A DNA stretch of 55,736 nt from Bacteroidales bacterium (GCA_017477425.1 JAFUVT010000023.1:1-55736); one strand, 5' to 3'; numbered from the stretch's first letter, positions 35,739-45,112 are shown. Notes: generated by a model not told the origin, from the letters alone. Program-made: numbers and translations.

Positions 35739-35816
35739 AGGAATAAAAAAACAAACCTACCACAAATCGATAGCAAATATTTGTGATAGATTTGTTCTAG
35801 ATTTGTTTCCAAAAAC
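35739..35816. other. A/T-rich gap between convergent genes
   Basis: The gap contains ACAAATC...GATTTGT and an inner CAAATATTTG palindrome. It may work as a weak two-way terminator; no T-run terminator is seen. Confidence 0.35.
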
Positions 35817-36863
35817 TCAAGCTTTCTTCAGCAAAATCACATACACAGGGAAGTGGTCGCTGTAGCCGCCCATCCACACGCCGCTGCCGAAGGTGCGGAA
35901 GGGGAAACCGTTGTAGCGGCCACCGTGCTGCTTCAGGAACTCCTTGTTGTGCACCTTCACGTTCTTGAACTGGTAGGTCGAATAGTCGGTGGGCAAAAGG
36001 CCAGGGGTGAGCACGGTTTGGTCGAGCACGCCAGGCACATCGCGGTAATAGTTCGTGCCGATGCCTTTCTTGTGGAGGTCGTACATTGGGTTGAAGAACT
36101 CGCCGTCGCGCAGGTCTTTCATATCGCCCGAAGTGCGCAGGTGTTCCGTCACCGTTTTGTTGGTCGGGTAGTCGTTGAAGTCGCCCATCATGATGATTTT
36201 GGCGTTGGCATCGTCGCGCAAGATGCTGTCGGCGATGTGGCGGCACAGTTCAGCGGCAGCCACGCGGCCGGGCATCGAGCGCTTTTCGCCACCGTAGCGT
36301 GAAGGCCAGTGCATCACGATGAAGTGCATCATCTCGCCATCGAAGAGGCCGCTGACCAACAGCTGGTCGCGGGTGATGAACTCGGGGTCGTTGGGCACCA
36401 CGGTGCGGTAGGATTTTGAGCTTATCAGCTTGAAATATTTCGGGTTGTAAATCAAGGCCACGTCCACGCCACGACGGTCGGGCGAGTCGTAATGCACGAT
36501 TTGGTAGTTGCGGCTTTTCAGCTCAGGCTGGGCAACCAAGTCCTCCAAGACAGTGCGGTTCTCCATCTCCGACATGCCGAGGACGGCCACGCCGTCGGGC
36601 GACCAGTCGGTGCCGATGGTGGAGATGGCGTAGGCCATGTTGTGGAGCTTCGAAAGGTATTTCTCGGTGTCCCATTGGTTGGCGCCTTGGGGCAGGAACT
36701 CCTCGTCGTTTTTGAGCGGGTCGTTGATGGTATCGAACAGGTTCTCAAGGTTATAGAAGCCAACGAGGCCCACTTTGTAGGCTTGTTGCTCTTGGGCGGA
36801 TACCTTATTAATATTAAGGCCTAAAGCCAAAATGACGAGTGCGAAAAGGAGGTGTTTGTTCAT
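35817..36863 (-). CDS. Exported endonuclease/exonuclease/phosphatase family hydrolase
   Basis: The signal peptide ('MNKHLLFALVILALGLNINKVSAQ') is followed by the EEP fold with 'VGFYNLENLFD', 'LGMSEMENR' (metal-binding Glu), 'MHWPSRYGG', 'MMGDFNDYP' and a final 'SDHFPV' His. All catalytic elements of the DNase I-like superfamily are present. The substrate (nucleic acid or phosphoester) is unknown; export suggests nutrient scavenging. The promoter TACTTTTG is at 36884-36891 on the minus strand. Confidence 0.87.
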   Translation of the reverse strand: MNKHLLFALVILALGLNINKVSAQEQQAYKVGLVGFYNLENLFDTINDPLKNDEEFLPQGANQWDTEKYLSKLHNMAYAISTIGTDWSPDGVAVLGMSEMENRTVLEDLVAQPELKSRNYQIVHYDSPDRRGVDVALIYNPKYFKLISSKSYRTVVPNDPEFITRDQLLVSGLFDGEMMHFIVMHWPSRYGGEKRSMPGRVAAAELCRHIADSILRDDANAKIIMMGDFNDYPTNKTVTEHLRTSGDMKDLRDGEFFNPMYDLHKKGIGTNYYRDVPGVLDQTVLTPGLLPTDYSTYQFKNVKVHNKEFLKQHGGRYNGFPFRTFGSGVWMGGYSDHFPVYVILLKKA

Positions 36864-36883
36864 TGTTTCTGAAGATTACGCGG

Positions 36884-36891
36884 CAAAAGTA
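36884..36891 (-). promoter_or_regulatory. Promoter -7 box of the EEP hydrolase
   Basis: The minus strand reads TACTTTTG, 21 bases before the ATG. Confidence 0.6.
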
Positions 36892-36982
36892 GCAAAAATC
36901 CAATGAAAAAAAACAAAAAGAGAAACCCAAACGAACTTTTTTCCTACATTTGCCCGATATTTCGCTTCATCGAAATCAAGAC

Positions 36983-37054
36983 AAATCATAACTAGTTCAA
37001 TATGAAGAAATTTCTATTCTTACTGGCGGTTCCCGTGATGATGATAGGGCGGCT
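36983..37054 (+). repeat. Direct repeat, copy 1 (receptor 5' end)
   Basis: This 72-bp stretch matches 39729-39800 with two mismatches. It covers the end of the leader, the ATG and the signal-peptide codons of the receptor gene at 39748. A similar promoter (TACATTTG, 36945-36952) lies upstream. Confidence 0.92.
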
Positions 37055-37106
37055 GTTTTTTGGTATGCTAGGCTTTTGGGGAATACTTATCTATCGATTA
37101 AAATAA
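37002..37106 (+). pseudogene. Truncated copy of the receptor start
   Basis: 34 codons: the first 17 match the signal peptide of the receptor at 39748 ('MKKFLFLL.VPV.MIGR'), after which the sequence diverges to 'LFFGMLGFWGILIYRLK' and stops. It has a leader and promoter like the intact gene and may still be transcribed. It is a relic or a very short membrane peptide. Confidence 0.75.
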
Positions 37107-37726
37107 TATATTATGCCAAATTTCAATTCTACCGCTGGGAAAAAAGGGAGGTGGGTTTCTTGTAATTCTTTTTTGAATGGGACAAGTGATGAAATTCCGA
37201 TTTTAGCTCCCAAGTGGTTGTTTATTGTAGGAGTCAAGTCAGTAAACAGGTATTCGTATCCGACAGAAATCATCGGAGCGGCGTAGTTTAGACTCTCATT
37301 TTCCATTGGTGTTTTTATTCTTTTGTAAGACCCTCCCCGCACCCCTAATTCGAAATATGCAGCAGCTCTTTTAAAGAAATACCTGCGCACACTTAATTCT
37401 GCCCGATAATCTCTTGTGAAAACGTTTGAGTTGCCCCCTTTGTTGGCAAAAGCATAGAATCCGCTTTTTATGGTTATGAAGGAGCGATCAGCAAAAAAAT
37501 GTCCCAAACCAATATCGAAGTTTTTAGATATTCCCCCATATTGTAGGTTCTCGAAAACCTCGTTTTGGTCTATATTCCAATCAAAGAAAACACTTGTCGT
37601 TCCTTTGTCGGTTCGTTGCCGTTGGGATTCAATGGTCGTTGGGCCGATTTCTGTCGGTCTTTGCGATATGCCCAGCTTGGAAAATATTGTCAGTATGATT
37701 ATGAGTGATATTGTGCGTCTTGTCAT
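37091..37726 (-). CDS. Exported beta-barrel-like protein of unknown function
   Basis: The 211 residues have a signal peptide ('MTRRTISLIIILTIFSKLGIS'), then alternating beta-strand patterns ('FFDWNIDQNEVF', 'GLGHFFADRSF', 'AYFELGVRGGSY'). They end 'FGIIYYFNR', with aromatic residues near the C-terminus as in small outer-membrane barrels. Its start overlaps the upstream gene's end by 4 bases. Codon use is A+T-rich. The 3' end overlaps the truncated receptor copy on the other strand. Confidence 0.65.
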   Translation of the reverse strand: MTRRTISLIIILTIFSKLGISQRPTEIGPTTIESQRQRTDKGTTSVFFDWNIDQNEVFENLQYGGISKNFDIGLGHFFADRSFITIKSGFYAFANKGGNSNVFTRDYRAELSVRRYFFKRAAAYFELGVRGGSYKRIKTPMENESLNYAAPMISVGYEYLFTDLTPTINNHLGAKIGISSLVPFKKELQETHLPFFPAVELKFGIIYYFNR

Positions 37727-38355
37727 TTTCTTTTGTTTTTATTGAGTTTGTAGAAAACCGTTCCTTCGATAATCAAACCTCTCGTAGAGAGTGCTGTTGT
37801 CCATGGCTCAGAGTTACCCCAAATCAACAGATTGCTGCCAATAAACACTTCTGTTCCAAGGTTCTTCTTTTTGAACAGATACATTTTATAGCCAGCCCCA
37901 AGCCTAATGGTGTTTTGCCAGTGTTTTTGGCTGTTCTCTTCTCCTTCGCTATTGAGGGTTTCTTGGCAGAGCAGAATTTGTGTCCCTATGTTAAATGATA
38001 GTTTTTTATAGGAATCCAAATATAATTTAATTGTTGGAGTAAGTCGCCAGCCTTTGCGAATTTGTGATAATTGATGTTGCTTGAAGTTGACATAAAGATT
38101 GTCACGGTAGAGGTCGAATCCAATTGCTGCTCTACCTTTAAAGAGGTACTCGAATCCTCCTCCGAACCCTTGGATAATGTTGCATTCCATATATGATTTA
38201 TCGGGAGAATAGGATAGGTTTGGTACATCGGCGAAGATATACCAAGTGGTATTATCTTTCTCTTTTTGAAGAAAGCCTGGTTGTTGACACGTTGCTATCG
38301 AGGTTAATAGTGACAACAGTATGGCAATTAATGAGGGCATTGATATGGTGCGCAT
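37723..38355 (-). CDS. Exported beta-barrel-like protein of unknown function
   Basis: The 210 residues have a signal peptide ('SLIAILLSLLTSIATCQ') with a possible lipid-modified Cys, then beta-rich segments including 'GFGGGFEYLFKGRAAIGFDLYRD' and 'TIRLGAGYKMYLF'. The style is that of the downstream gene, with which it overlaps by 4 bases, so the two may form one outer-membrane unit. A start five codons later ('MPSLIAI') is also possible. No family was recognised. Confidence 0.62.
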   Translation of the reverse strand: MRTISMPSLIAILLSLLTSIATCQQPGFLQKEKDNTTWYIFADVPNLSYSPDKSYMECNIIQGFGGGFEYLFKGRAAIGFDLYRDNLYVNFKQHQLSQIRKGWRLTPTIKLYLDSYKKLSFNIGTQILLCQETLNSEGEENSQKHWQNTIRLGAGYKMYLFKKKNLGTEVFIGSNLLIWGNSEPWTTALSTRGLIIEGTVFYKLNKNKRK

Positions 38356-38412
38356 GATGATAAGGAATTAGCAAGATTGGGGCATGGAAAACCATGCCCC
38401 AATCGATTGTGG

Positions 38413-38856
38413 TTATATTAAAAAGCAAACATATGAGCTGTATTGGTTGTCATCTTGTTGGAGTCGAGGCCAGGCTAAAGACCAATGGACCTGATAACCA
38501 ACAAGCCAAAACCATCGTTTGGTGCCGCCAAACCATTTCTTATAACACATGACCGTGGCACCAACACCGATGTATTGGGACATGGAAGATGTTTTGTCGT
38601 CCATGTTATAAAGCTTGGGCCAGCAAGGCCAACAAAAAGTACGAGAATCTCCATTCCACTCATATCCATCGTAAAGTTTGATAAGGATGGATCTGTTGGG
38701 TTCCATCATAGAACGTAAGTCGGTCCCACAGATGTTTTGCCAATAATCAGCCATGGTTTGTGGAATCGAGTCATCATCAGTATCAACAATTCCAAGTTCG
38801 ATGGCTTTTTGATGGATCAAATCTAGTTTTGAATTGTTCTGATAGATGATTTCCAT
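38413..38856 (-). CDS. Beta/gamma-crystallin-like domain protein, probably the second half of a frameshifted gene
   Basis: The 147 residues include 'LYDGYEWNGDSRTFCWP', 'NMDDKTSSMSQYIGVGATVMCY' and 'WFGGTKRWFW', which fit beta/gamma-crystallin strands with a D-D-K-T-S-S calcium-motif-like stretch. There is no signal peptide. It overlaps the lipoprotein frame at 38823 by 34 bases in another frame. Adding one T to the CTTTTTACC run near 38880 would join the two frames ('DSLFYQFCRANQMEIIY'). Confidence 0.6.
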   Translation of the reverse strand: MEIIYQNNSKLDLIHQKAIELGIVDTDDDSIPQTMADYWQNICGTDLRSMMEPNRSILIKLYDGYEWNGDSRTFCWPCWPKLYNMDDKTSSMSQYIGVGATVMCYKKWFGGTKRWFWLVGYQVHWSLAWPRLQQDDNQYSSYVCFLI

Positions 38857-39149
38857 CTGATTCGCCCTACAGAATTGGTAAAAAGTGAGTCTTGATCGAA
38901 GTAGTAAATACCGCTTGTGTCGACGATGCTAGTTAGCTCCATGTCTGCACTCCTTGTTGGCATATAGTCAATCTCAGAGAACGCACTTTCCAGTCTGCCA
39001 TTGTAATAAACTGGCAAATCAGATAACAATACGACATGCGACGGCTCCATGCTGTTTGTCTGAGCGTCCTTCTCCTTCGTGCATGCATACATCATCACAG
39101 TAAAGATGGCAATCAAGAGAACTGCACCGAGTATTTTTTTTGTGTTCAT
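38823..39149 (-). CDS. Lipoprotein, probably the N-terminal half of a frameshifted gene
   Basis: The start at 39149 gives a lipoprotein signal with Cys23 ('TVMMYACTK'). The 108 residues include 'VVLLSDLPVYYNGRLESAFSEIDY' and end soon after a run of five Ts that is the likely frameshift site. The frame is open a further ~98 codons upstream but without a convincing start. Joined with the next frame it would make a ~260-residue surface protein with a crystallin-like domain. A sequencing error is possible. Confidence 0.6.
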   Translation of the reverse strand: MNTKKILGAVLLIAIFTVMMYACTKEKDAQTNSMEPSHVVLLSDLPVYYNGRLESAFSEIDYMPTRSADMELTSIVDTSGIYYFDQDSLFTNSVGRIRWKSSIRTIQN

Positions 39150-39543
39150 TATTCTTGGTTTTTTATGTTTTTTATTTTTTGAGACTTTATGTGCTTTCCG
39201 CATCGTTTTGCCTTGCGTTGCAGAGGCTTTTTCCTTGTTCGCCGCCTGATTATGGTTTCTCCCCGCCAACGGCAAGCACTTGCAATGGCGAGGAAAAAGG
39301 TTTGATGAACTTGTTCTTGCCCATATGCCAAATTTCATCAAGGAAACTTGGCCTGTTTGAATTGCGTCGGGGGCAACTCCATAATTGTTGGTGAAACCAT
39401 GCGAGGCTGGGAACGAACAATCTAAAAGAAATCGTTTCCGCAAAACAATGGGAACCTGTTTTCAGCCATTGGCCGAAAAATCTGAAAAGGGGCGTTATGT
39501 TGCGGTTGGGTCGCATGGCATCACGATTTCGGGGACAAAGATA
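39150..39543 (-). other. Long gene-free leader upstream of the lipoprotein
   Basis: A TATCTTTG box (39536-39543, minus strand) would start a ~390-base leader. On that strand it can form nested stems such as CGCCA/TTGGCG with GCAAG/CTTGC (near 39265-39291). Minus-strand frames are open for long stretches but have no recognisable protein. It could be a structured regulatory RNA or an eroded gene. Confidence 0.4.
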
Positions 39544-39697
39544 GAATAAAAATATTGTTTGTCAAGTCCTTTTTGAAATTTTTTATCAAAAAACAATATA
39601 ATTTAGAATTATTATAAATAAAAACCAAGCAGGATGTGCAATTTTCGGAAATTTGTCCAAAAAAGCACAAACGGGTAGGCCACAACTGAAAAATCCC

Positions 39698-39705
39698 TAT
39701 ATTTG
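39698..39705 (+). promoter_or_regulatory. Promoter -7 box of the receptor/lipoprotein operon
   Basis: TATATTTG followed by CCCG, as in the upstream copy (TACATTTGCCCG). It lies 42 bases before the ATG. Confidence 0.65.
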
Positions 39706-39728
39706 CCCGTTGTTTTCAATGATATAAA

Positions 39729-39800
39729 AAATCATAACTAGTTCAATATGAAGAAATTTCTATTCTTACTGACGGTTCCCGTGCTGATGATAGGGCGGCT
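39729..39800 (+). repeat. Direct repeat, copy 2 (intact receptor 5' end)
   Basis: Partner of 36983-37054, with 70 of 72 positions identical, 2,746 bases apart in the same orientation. Confidence 0.92.
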
Positions 39801-42318
39801 TGCGGCCCAAACCATCGACACGACCGACCTCAACCAACACGATGTGCCGACGGTGATCCTGCTCGACTCCGACTTCGACGAGTCGTCCACCTCGGTCAAC
39901 GATGCCTCTACGCTCTTGAACTCGTCGCGCGACGTGTTCAACAGCATTGCGGCCTACAACTTCGGCTCGCTGCGCTATCGCGTGCGCGGCAACGACTCCA
40001 AGTACAGCGACGTGATGATCAACGGCATCCTGATGAACGACCCCGAGACGGGACGTCCTGTCTTCTCCAACTGGGGTGGACTCAACGACGCTTTCCGCAA
40101 CTCGGTCCTCGTCGAGGGCTTGGGCAAGACCGACGCTGGTTTCGGTAACCTCGGTGGCCTGACGTACTACTCGACGCGTGCCTCGCAGTACCGCAAGCAA
40201 ATCTCGCTGAGCTATGCCTTCAGCAATCGCAGCTACAACCATCGCGCCACGGCCTCCATCGGCACGGGCGAGATTGGGAATGGCTGGTACTTGATGGCCG
40301 CGGCCTCGGGTCGTTATGCTGGCAAAGGCTACACCGAAGGCACCTTCTATCAGGCCTACAGCTACTTCCTCTCGGTGGAGAAGAAAATCAACGACAAGCA
40401 CAGCCTCGACTTCACCTTCTTCGGTGCGCCTTCGCAACGTGGCGGTTCGGCACCCGTGGTGCAAGAGGCCTACGACTTGGTCGGCTCCAACTTCTACAAC
40501 CCCAACTGGGGCTACCAGACCATCGACGAGAACGGCACGCAGGTCATCCGCAACTCGCGCGTGAGCACCTATCACCAGCCGATGACCCAACTCACTTGGT
40601 ATTGGACGCCCAACCGTCAGACTTCGTTCACGACGACGGCCTATTACTTTGCAGGCCGCGCCGGACAGACGAGCCTCGAATGGGGCGAAGCCAAGGACCC
40701 GCGTCCCGACTACTACCGCAACCTGCCGAGCTATTACCTCAACCACGCCCATAGCACGGCGGAATATGAGGAACAACTCAACGCCTGGCTCAACCGCGAC
40801 GCTTCGGTTTGCCAACTGGATTGGGACGCGCTCTACAACGCCAACCGCAACCACCTCTTCACCGTCGAGAACGCCAACAACGGTCAGGACGGCACGGTGT
40901 CGGGCAAGTTCTCCAAGTACATCCTCGCCGAACGCCACTACGACAAGATGCAAACGGGCGGCGCCAGCTATTTTAAGCACGAGTTCCAGCCCAACCTGAT
41001 TATGACAGGCGGTTTGGCCGTCAACGTTTCGAAGACGCATTATTATGAAAATGTGAACGACCTGCTCGGCGGCGATTATTACTTCGACATCAACAAGTAC
41101 GCCGAGAACCTTGAGAACGACGAATGCCAGGTGGACCTCAACAACACCAACCACGTGGCCAAAGTCGGCGACATCATCAGCTATAACTATTACGCCAACC
41201 GCAACACCTACCGCGTTTGGGATCAAGTGGATTACCTCGTCGGCAATTTCGACCTTTATCTCGGTTTGCAGGCTTCGTTTACGCAGATTTGGCGCACGGG
41301 TCTCTTCCAAAACGGCGAGTTTGCCGACAACTCCTATGGCGACGACAAGATGCACAACTTCTTCGACCCGAGCGTGAAAGGTGGCGTCACCTACGCCATC
41401 AACGGCCGTAACCACCTCGTGCTGAATTTGGCTTACCAAAACCAAGCTCCGCAGTTCAGGGACATCTACGTGTCGCCACGCACGCGCCACACCCTCGTCT
41501 CCGACGACTTGAAGAGCGAAGTCATCAAAGCCGTTGATTTGGGCTATTTGTACCGTTCGCCTGAGTTCAAGTTCCGCTTGACGGGTTACTATTACGCCTA
41601 TCAGAACCTCATCTGGAACCGCAGCTTCTATTGCGAAAACGTCTTTATCGGCGAGAGCGCTTCGGGCACGTCCTACAAGAGCGAGTTCGTCAACTTCATC
41701 ATGACCGATGTCGACCAACGCAGTGTCGGTTTGGAGATGGGTGCCGAATACAACATTTCGCCCACGGTCACCTTGCAAGCCGCTGCCGCCAATGGCATCC
41801 ATGTCTATGACAACAACCCGCTGTTCTCAGTTTACGACGACAACAATGCTTCGGCTTACATCTTGAACCAGATGGCATATCTGAAAGGCTATCATGTTTC
41901 GGCCGGTCCGGAATCGGTGGCCTCGTTGGGCATCAAGTACAACTCGCCGAAATATTGGTGGGTGAGCCTCAACGCCAACTACATGGCCAACATGTACTTT
42001 GACGTGAACCCCTATAATCACACGGAATACGGCATGGCCCATTACGCCCAAGGCGACATCCGCATCGAGGACGTGCTCAACCAAACCCCGATGAAGCCCG
42101 CCTTCACGCTCGACTTCTACGGTGGCTTCTCAAAGCGTTACAAGGGCTATTATTTCCTCTTCAACGCGAGCGTCAACAACATCTTGAACAACAAGAGCAC
42201 CATCCTTTACGGCTACGAGCAACTCCGCTTCAACGCCAACGACCCGGGCATGTTCCCCGAGAAGTACTCGTATATGTACGGAACGAATTTCTTTATCAGC
42301 CTGACAGTTAGAAAGTAA
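39748..42318 (+). CDS. TonB-dependent receptor-like outer-membrane protein
   Basis: The 856-residue protein has a signal peptide ('MKKFLFLLTVPVLMIGRLAAQ'), a plug-like region ('FGSLRYRVRGNDSKYSDVMINGILMNDPETGRPVF', ~75-110) and a large barrel, ending with the near-C-terminal 'GTNFFISLTVRK'. It has no carboxypeptidase-like N-terminal extension or obvious TonB box. A lipoprotein gene with binding domains follows across a REP pair, resembling a SusC/SusD-style receptor plus surface lipoprotein. The substrate is unknown. Confidence 0.87.
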   Translation: MKKFLFLLTVPVLMIGRLAAQTIDTTDLNQHDVPTVILLDSDFDESSTSVNDASTLLNSSRDVFNSIAAYNFGSLRYRVRGNDSKYSDVMINGILMNDPETGRPVFSNWGGLNDAFRNSVLVEGLGKTDAGFGNLGGLTYYSTRASQYRKQISLSYAFSNRSYNHRATASIGTGEIGNGWYLMAAASGRYAGKGYTEGTFYQAYSYFLSVEKKINDKHSLDFTFFGAPSQRGGSAPVVQEAYDLVGSNFYNPNWGYQTIDENGTQVIRNSRVSTYHQPMTQLTWYWTPNRQTSFTTTAYYFAGRAGQTSLEWGEAKDPRPDYYRNLPSYYLNHAHSTAEYEEQLNAWLNRDASVCQLDWDALYNANRNHLFTVENANNGQDGTVSGKFSKYILAERHYDKMQTGGASYFKHEFQPNLIMTGGLAVNVSKTHYYENVNDLLGGDYYFDINKYAENLENDECQVDLNNTNHVAKVGDIISYNYYANRNTYRVWDQVDYLVGNFDLYLGLQASFTQIWRTGLFQNGEFADNSYGDDKMHNFFDPSVKGGVTYAINGRNHLVLNLAYQNQAPQFRDIYVSPRTRHTLVSDDLKSEVIKAVDLGYLYRSPEFKFRLTGYYYAYQNLIWNRSFYCENVFIGESASGTSYKSEFVNFIMTDVDQRSVGLEMGAEYNISPTVTLQAAAANGIHVYDNNPLFSVYDDNNASAYILNQMAYLKGYHVSAGPESVASLGIKYNSPKYWWVSLNANYMANMYFDVNPYNHTEYGMAHYAQGDIRIEDVLNQTPMKPAFTLDFYGGFSKRYKGYYFLFNASVNNILNNKSTILYGYEQLRFNANDPGMFPEKYSYMYGTNFFISLTVRK

Positions 42319-42322
42319 ATAC

Positions 42323-42393
42323 GGCCCTTCGACAAGCTCAGGGACCTTAACAAAAACAATAAAGTTAGAGGTCGTTGAGCCTGTCGAAACGCC
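42323..42393. repeat. REP-like pair, mixed subtypes
   Basis: Copy one (core CCCTTCGACAAGCTCAGG, 42323-42348) and an inverted second-subtype copy (GTTGAGCCTGTCGAAACG, within 42370-42393) flank 21 bases between receptor and lipoprotein genes. Confidence 0.88.
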
Positions 42394-42431
42394 GACTTAA
42401 TCTTGAAATCAACAAATAAACACACAATAAA

Positions 42432-45092
42432 ATGAAAAACAGACTTTTCAACGCATTTCTGCTTCTTGCCATGGTGGGCACGATGTTCACCGCCTGCAAG
42501 AAAGAGTATCCCGAGCCGCCCATCCAAGACCTGCCGATTGGGACGGTTTACACCATCCAGGACATCCTGAATATGGAATCAGGTACCGTGTTCACTGAAG
42601 ACGCCTCGGTGTATGGCATCGTCACCGCCGACGAGGTGTCGGGCAACCTCTATAAGGCCGCTTTCATGCAAGACCGCGCCACGGGTGCCGCCATCGAGCT
42701 TTATCTGGATGCCGTCAGTGGCGTCCGCATCGGCGACTCCATCCGTGTCTACCTGAAAGACGTGACTTATTCGATGTACAACAACCTGCCTCAGTTGAAT
42801 GGCTTCGAGGCCGATGGTCACATTGTCATTTTGGCCAACAACAAGCCCATCCAGCCTGCCGTGACCACCATCGCCAATGTCGTCGCTGGTCAGCACCTCG
42901 CTGGCTTGATCAAGTTGGAGAACGTGAAGTTCACCGACCAGAACACCTTTGCCGATCCCACCACCTACGGCAACCGCACCTTGATTGACCCATCGAATCC
43001 GACCAGCAGTGTCATCGTGCGCACAAGCAACTATGCCAACTTCGCCAACGACTCGCTGCCGCAAGGCACGGGTAACCTTGTCGCCATCGCCTCGGTGTAT
43101 GGCACCACTTGGCAGCTGCTCATCCGCTCGGCCCGCGAGCTCGAGTTTGACGGCTATGTGCCTGGCGGCGACAACGGCCTGCCGTATTATCAGGACTTTG
43201 CCTCGTCGTTTGGCACTTACACGACCTATGACGTGGCCGGTGCCCAGTCGTGGGAAATCGACTACAGCACGGCTAAGATGACGGGTTACGCCAACAGCAC
43301 CAACTACGCCAACGAAGACTGGCTGATTTCGGCCAAGTTCTCGCTTGAAAACGTTTCAAGCGCCAGCATGACGATGACTTACATCGCTCGTTACTTCAAC
43401 AATGTGAACAACGACATCACGGTTTGGGTTTCCTCCGACTACACCTCTGGCGACCCGACCTTGGCCTCTTGGACGCAAGTCCCCGCCACTTGGACGGAAG
43501 GCTCCAACTGGAACGACTTCGCTTCCACCACCATCGACCTCTCGCAATTTGTCGGTCAGAAGGTTTGCGTGGCAGTGAAGTACCTCTCCGACGACCAAAA
43601 GGCTGGTACCATCGAGGTGCAGAGCATCCTCATCCAAGAGGGCAGTGGTCCGACGCCTCCTCCTGGCCCGCAACCTGGCGGTGAAGTGCAGAATATGCCT
43701 TACACCCAGAGCTTTTCCTCCGAATTTGGCACTTATATGACTTACGACGTTTTGGGTGCCCAATCTTGGGAAATTGATTACAGCACCGCCAAGATGACGG
43801 GTTATGTGAATCCGAATTATTTCGCCAACGAAGACTGGCTCATCTCCTCCCCAGTGGCCATCACGGGTGTGAGTGACGCCAAGATGACGATGTCGTATAT
43901 CGGCCGTTATTTCAACAATATCAATGAGGAAGTCACCATTTGGGCTTCCACCAACTACACTTGGGGCAGCGACCCGACCACCGCTTCGTGGACGCAGGTG
44001 CCCGCCACGTTGAGCGAAGGCAGCAACTGGAACAATTTCCTCACGGCTGAAATCGCCTTGACCGAGTATGTCGGTCAAACCGTGACCTTTGCCGTGAAAT
44101 ACCTCTCCACCGACAGTAAGGCCGGAACGATGGAAATCCAAAGCATCACCATCGAAGAAGGCAGCGGCGTGACCCCGCCTCCAGGCCCTACGCCAGGGCA
44201 AGGCGAAGGCAGCGGTACGGCCAGCGACCCGTATAACGTGGCTGCCGGTATCGGTTTGCAAAGTGAAGAACCCATTGCTTGGGTGCATGGCTATATCGTC
44301 GGTGCCGTGAAGTCGGGCCTCAGCTCGGTCGGTAGCAATGACGACATCAACTGGAGCGCTCCGTTCGATTTGGCCACCAACGTGGTCATTGCCGACGATG
44401 CCACTTGCCATGAAATCAGCCAGTGCATCATCGTCAACCTGCCTGCGGGCAAACCCCTCCGCACCCAAGTCAACCTGATGGACAACCCTGACAACCTTGG
44501 CAAGCATCTCGCCGTGAACGGTAAGCTGCGCAAGTATTTTGGCCAAGCTGGTTTGCGTGACAGCAATGGCACCGAGGCTGACTTCGTCTTGGAAGGCGCC
44601 GAGCCGCCCACCCCGGGAACGAGCATTTTCTCCGAGACCTTCGCCAGCGGTCAAGGACAATTCACCATTCAAAATGTCGTTTTGCCGAGCGAGTTGACTT
44701 ACGTTTGGTCGCACGCTGCCAACTACAGCTGCATGAAGGCCAGCGCCTACGTCGGTCAGGCCTACGAAACCGAAAGTTGGTTGGTTTCGCCCGCCATTAG
44801 CCTGTCGGGTGTCACTTCAGCCACTTTGAAGTTCGACCAGGCCATCAACTATGCCTCGCCGAGCGGCGCTTTGTATATGATGGTTTCCACCGACTACAAT
44901 GGTGATGTCACCACGGCCAACTGGACGGAACTGAACCTCAGCGCATGGCCTGCGGGTAGCGACTGGACCTTCGTCAACTCGACTGCTGACCTGAGCAACT
45001 ATGTCGGCCAAACCGTGACCATCGCGTTCAAGTACACCAGCACGACAGCCGCTTCCGCCACTTGGGAAGTGAAGAACTTCGTGGTGGAATGA
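42432..45092 (+). CDS. Surface lipoprotein with DUF5689, repeated adhesin-like and DUF6359 domains
   Basis: The lipobox is at Cys22 ('GTMFTAC'). An N-terminal DUF5689-like OB-fold region (~35-235) is followed by two near-identical choice-of-anchor J-type units ('SSFGTYTTYDVAGAQSWEIDYS' and 'SEFGTYMTYDVLGAQSWEIDYS'), each ending in a Gly-Pro linker. Next come a DUF6359-type region ('AWVHGYIVGAVKSGL', ~615-720) and a third, more distant adhesin unit. It probably sits on the outer surface beside the receptor encoded upstream, binding the same ligand. No catalytic residues are recognised. Confidence 0.83.
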   Translation: MKNRLFNAFLLLAMVGTMFTACKKEYPEPPIQDLPIGTVYTIQDILNMESGTVFTEDASVYGIVTADEVSGNLYKAAFMQDRATGAAIELYLDAVSGVRIGDSIRVYLKDVTYSMYNNLPQLNGFEADGHIVILANNKPIQPAVTTIANVVAGQHLAGLIKLENVKFTDQNTFADPTTYGNRTLIDPSNPTSSVIVRTSNYANFANDSLPQGTGNLVAIASVYGTTWQLLIRSARELEFDGYVPGGDNGLPYYQDFASSFGTYTTYDVAGAQSWEIDYSTAKMTGYANSTNYANEDWLISAKFSLENVSSASMTMTYIARYFNNVNNDITVWVSSDYTSGDPTLASWTQVPATWTEGSNWNDFASTTIDLSQFVGQKVCVAVKYLSDDQKAGTIEVQSILIQEGSGPTPPPGPQPGGEVQNMPYTQSFSSEFGTYMTYDVLGAQSWEIDYSTAKMTGYVNPNYFANEDWLISSPVAITGVSDAKMTMSYIGRYFNNINEEVTIWASTNYTWGSDPTTASWTQVPATLSEGSNWNNFLTAEIALTEYVGQTVTFAVKYLSTDSKAGTMEIQSITIEEGSGVTPPPGPTPGQGEGSGTASDPYNVAAGIGLQSEEPIAWVHGYIVGAVKSGLSSVGSNDDINWSAPFDLATNVVIADDATCHEISQCIIVNLPAGKPLRTQVNLMDNPDNLGKHLAVNGKLRKYFGQAGLRDSNGTEADFVLEGAEPPTPGTSIFSETFASGQGQFTIQNVVLPSELTYVWSHAANYSCMKASAYVGQAYETESWLVSPAISLSGVTSATLKFDQAINYASPSGALYMMVSTDYNGDVTTANWTELNLSAWPAGSDWTFVNSTADLSNYVGQTVTIAFKYTSTTAASATWEVKNFVVE

Positions 45093-45112
45093 TAGAAACC
45101 CCATAAAGATTG

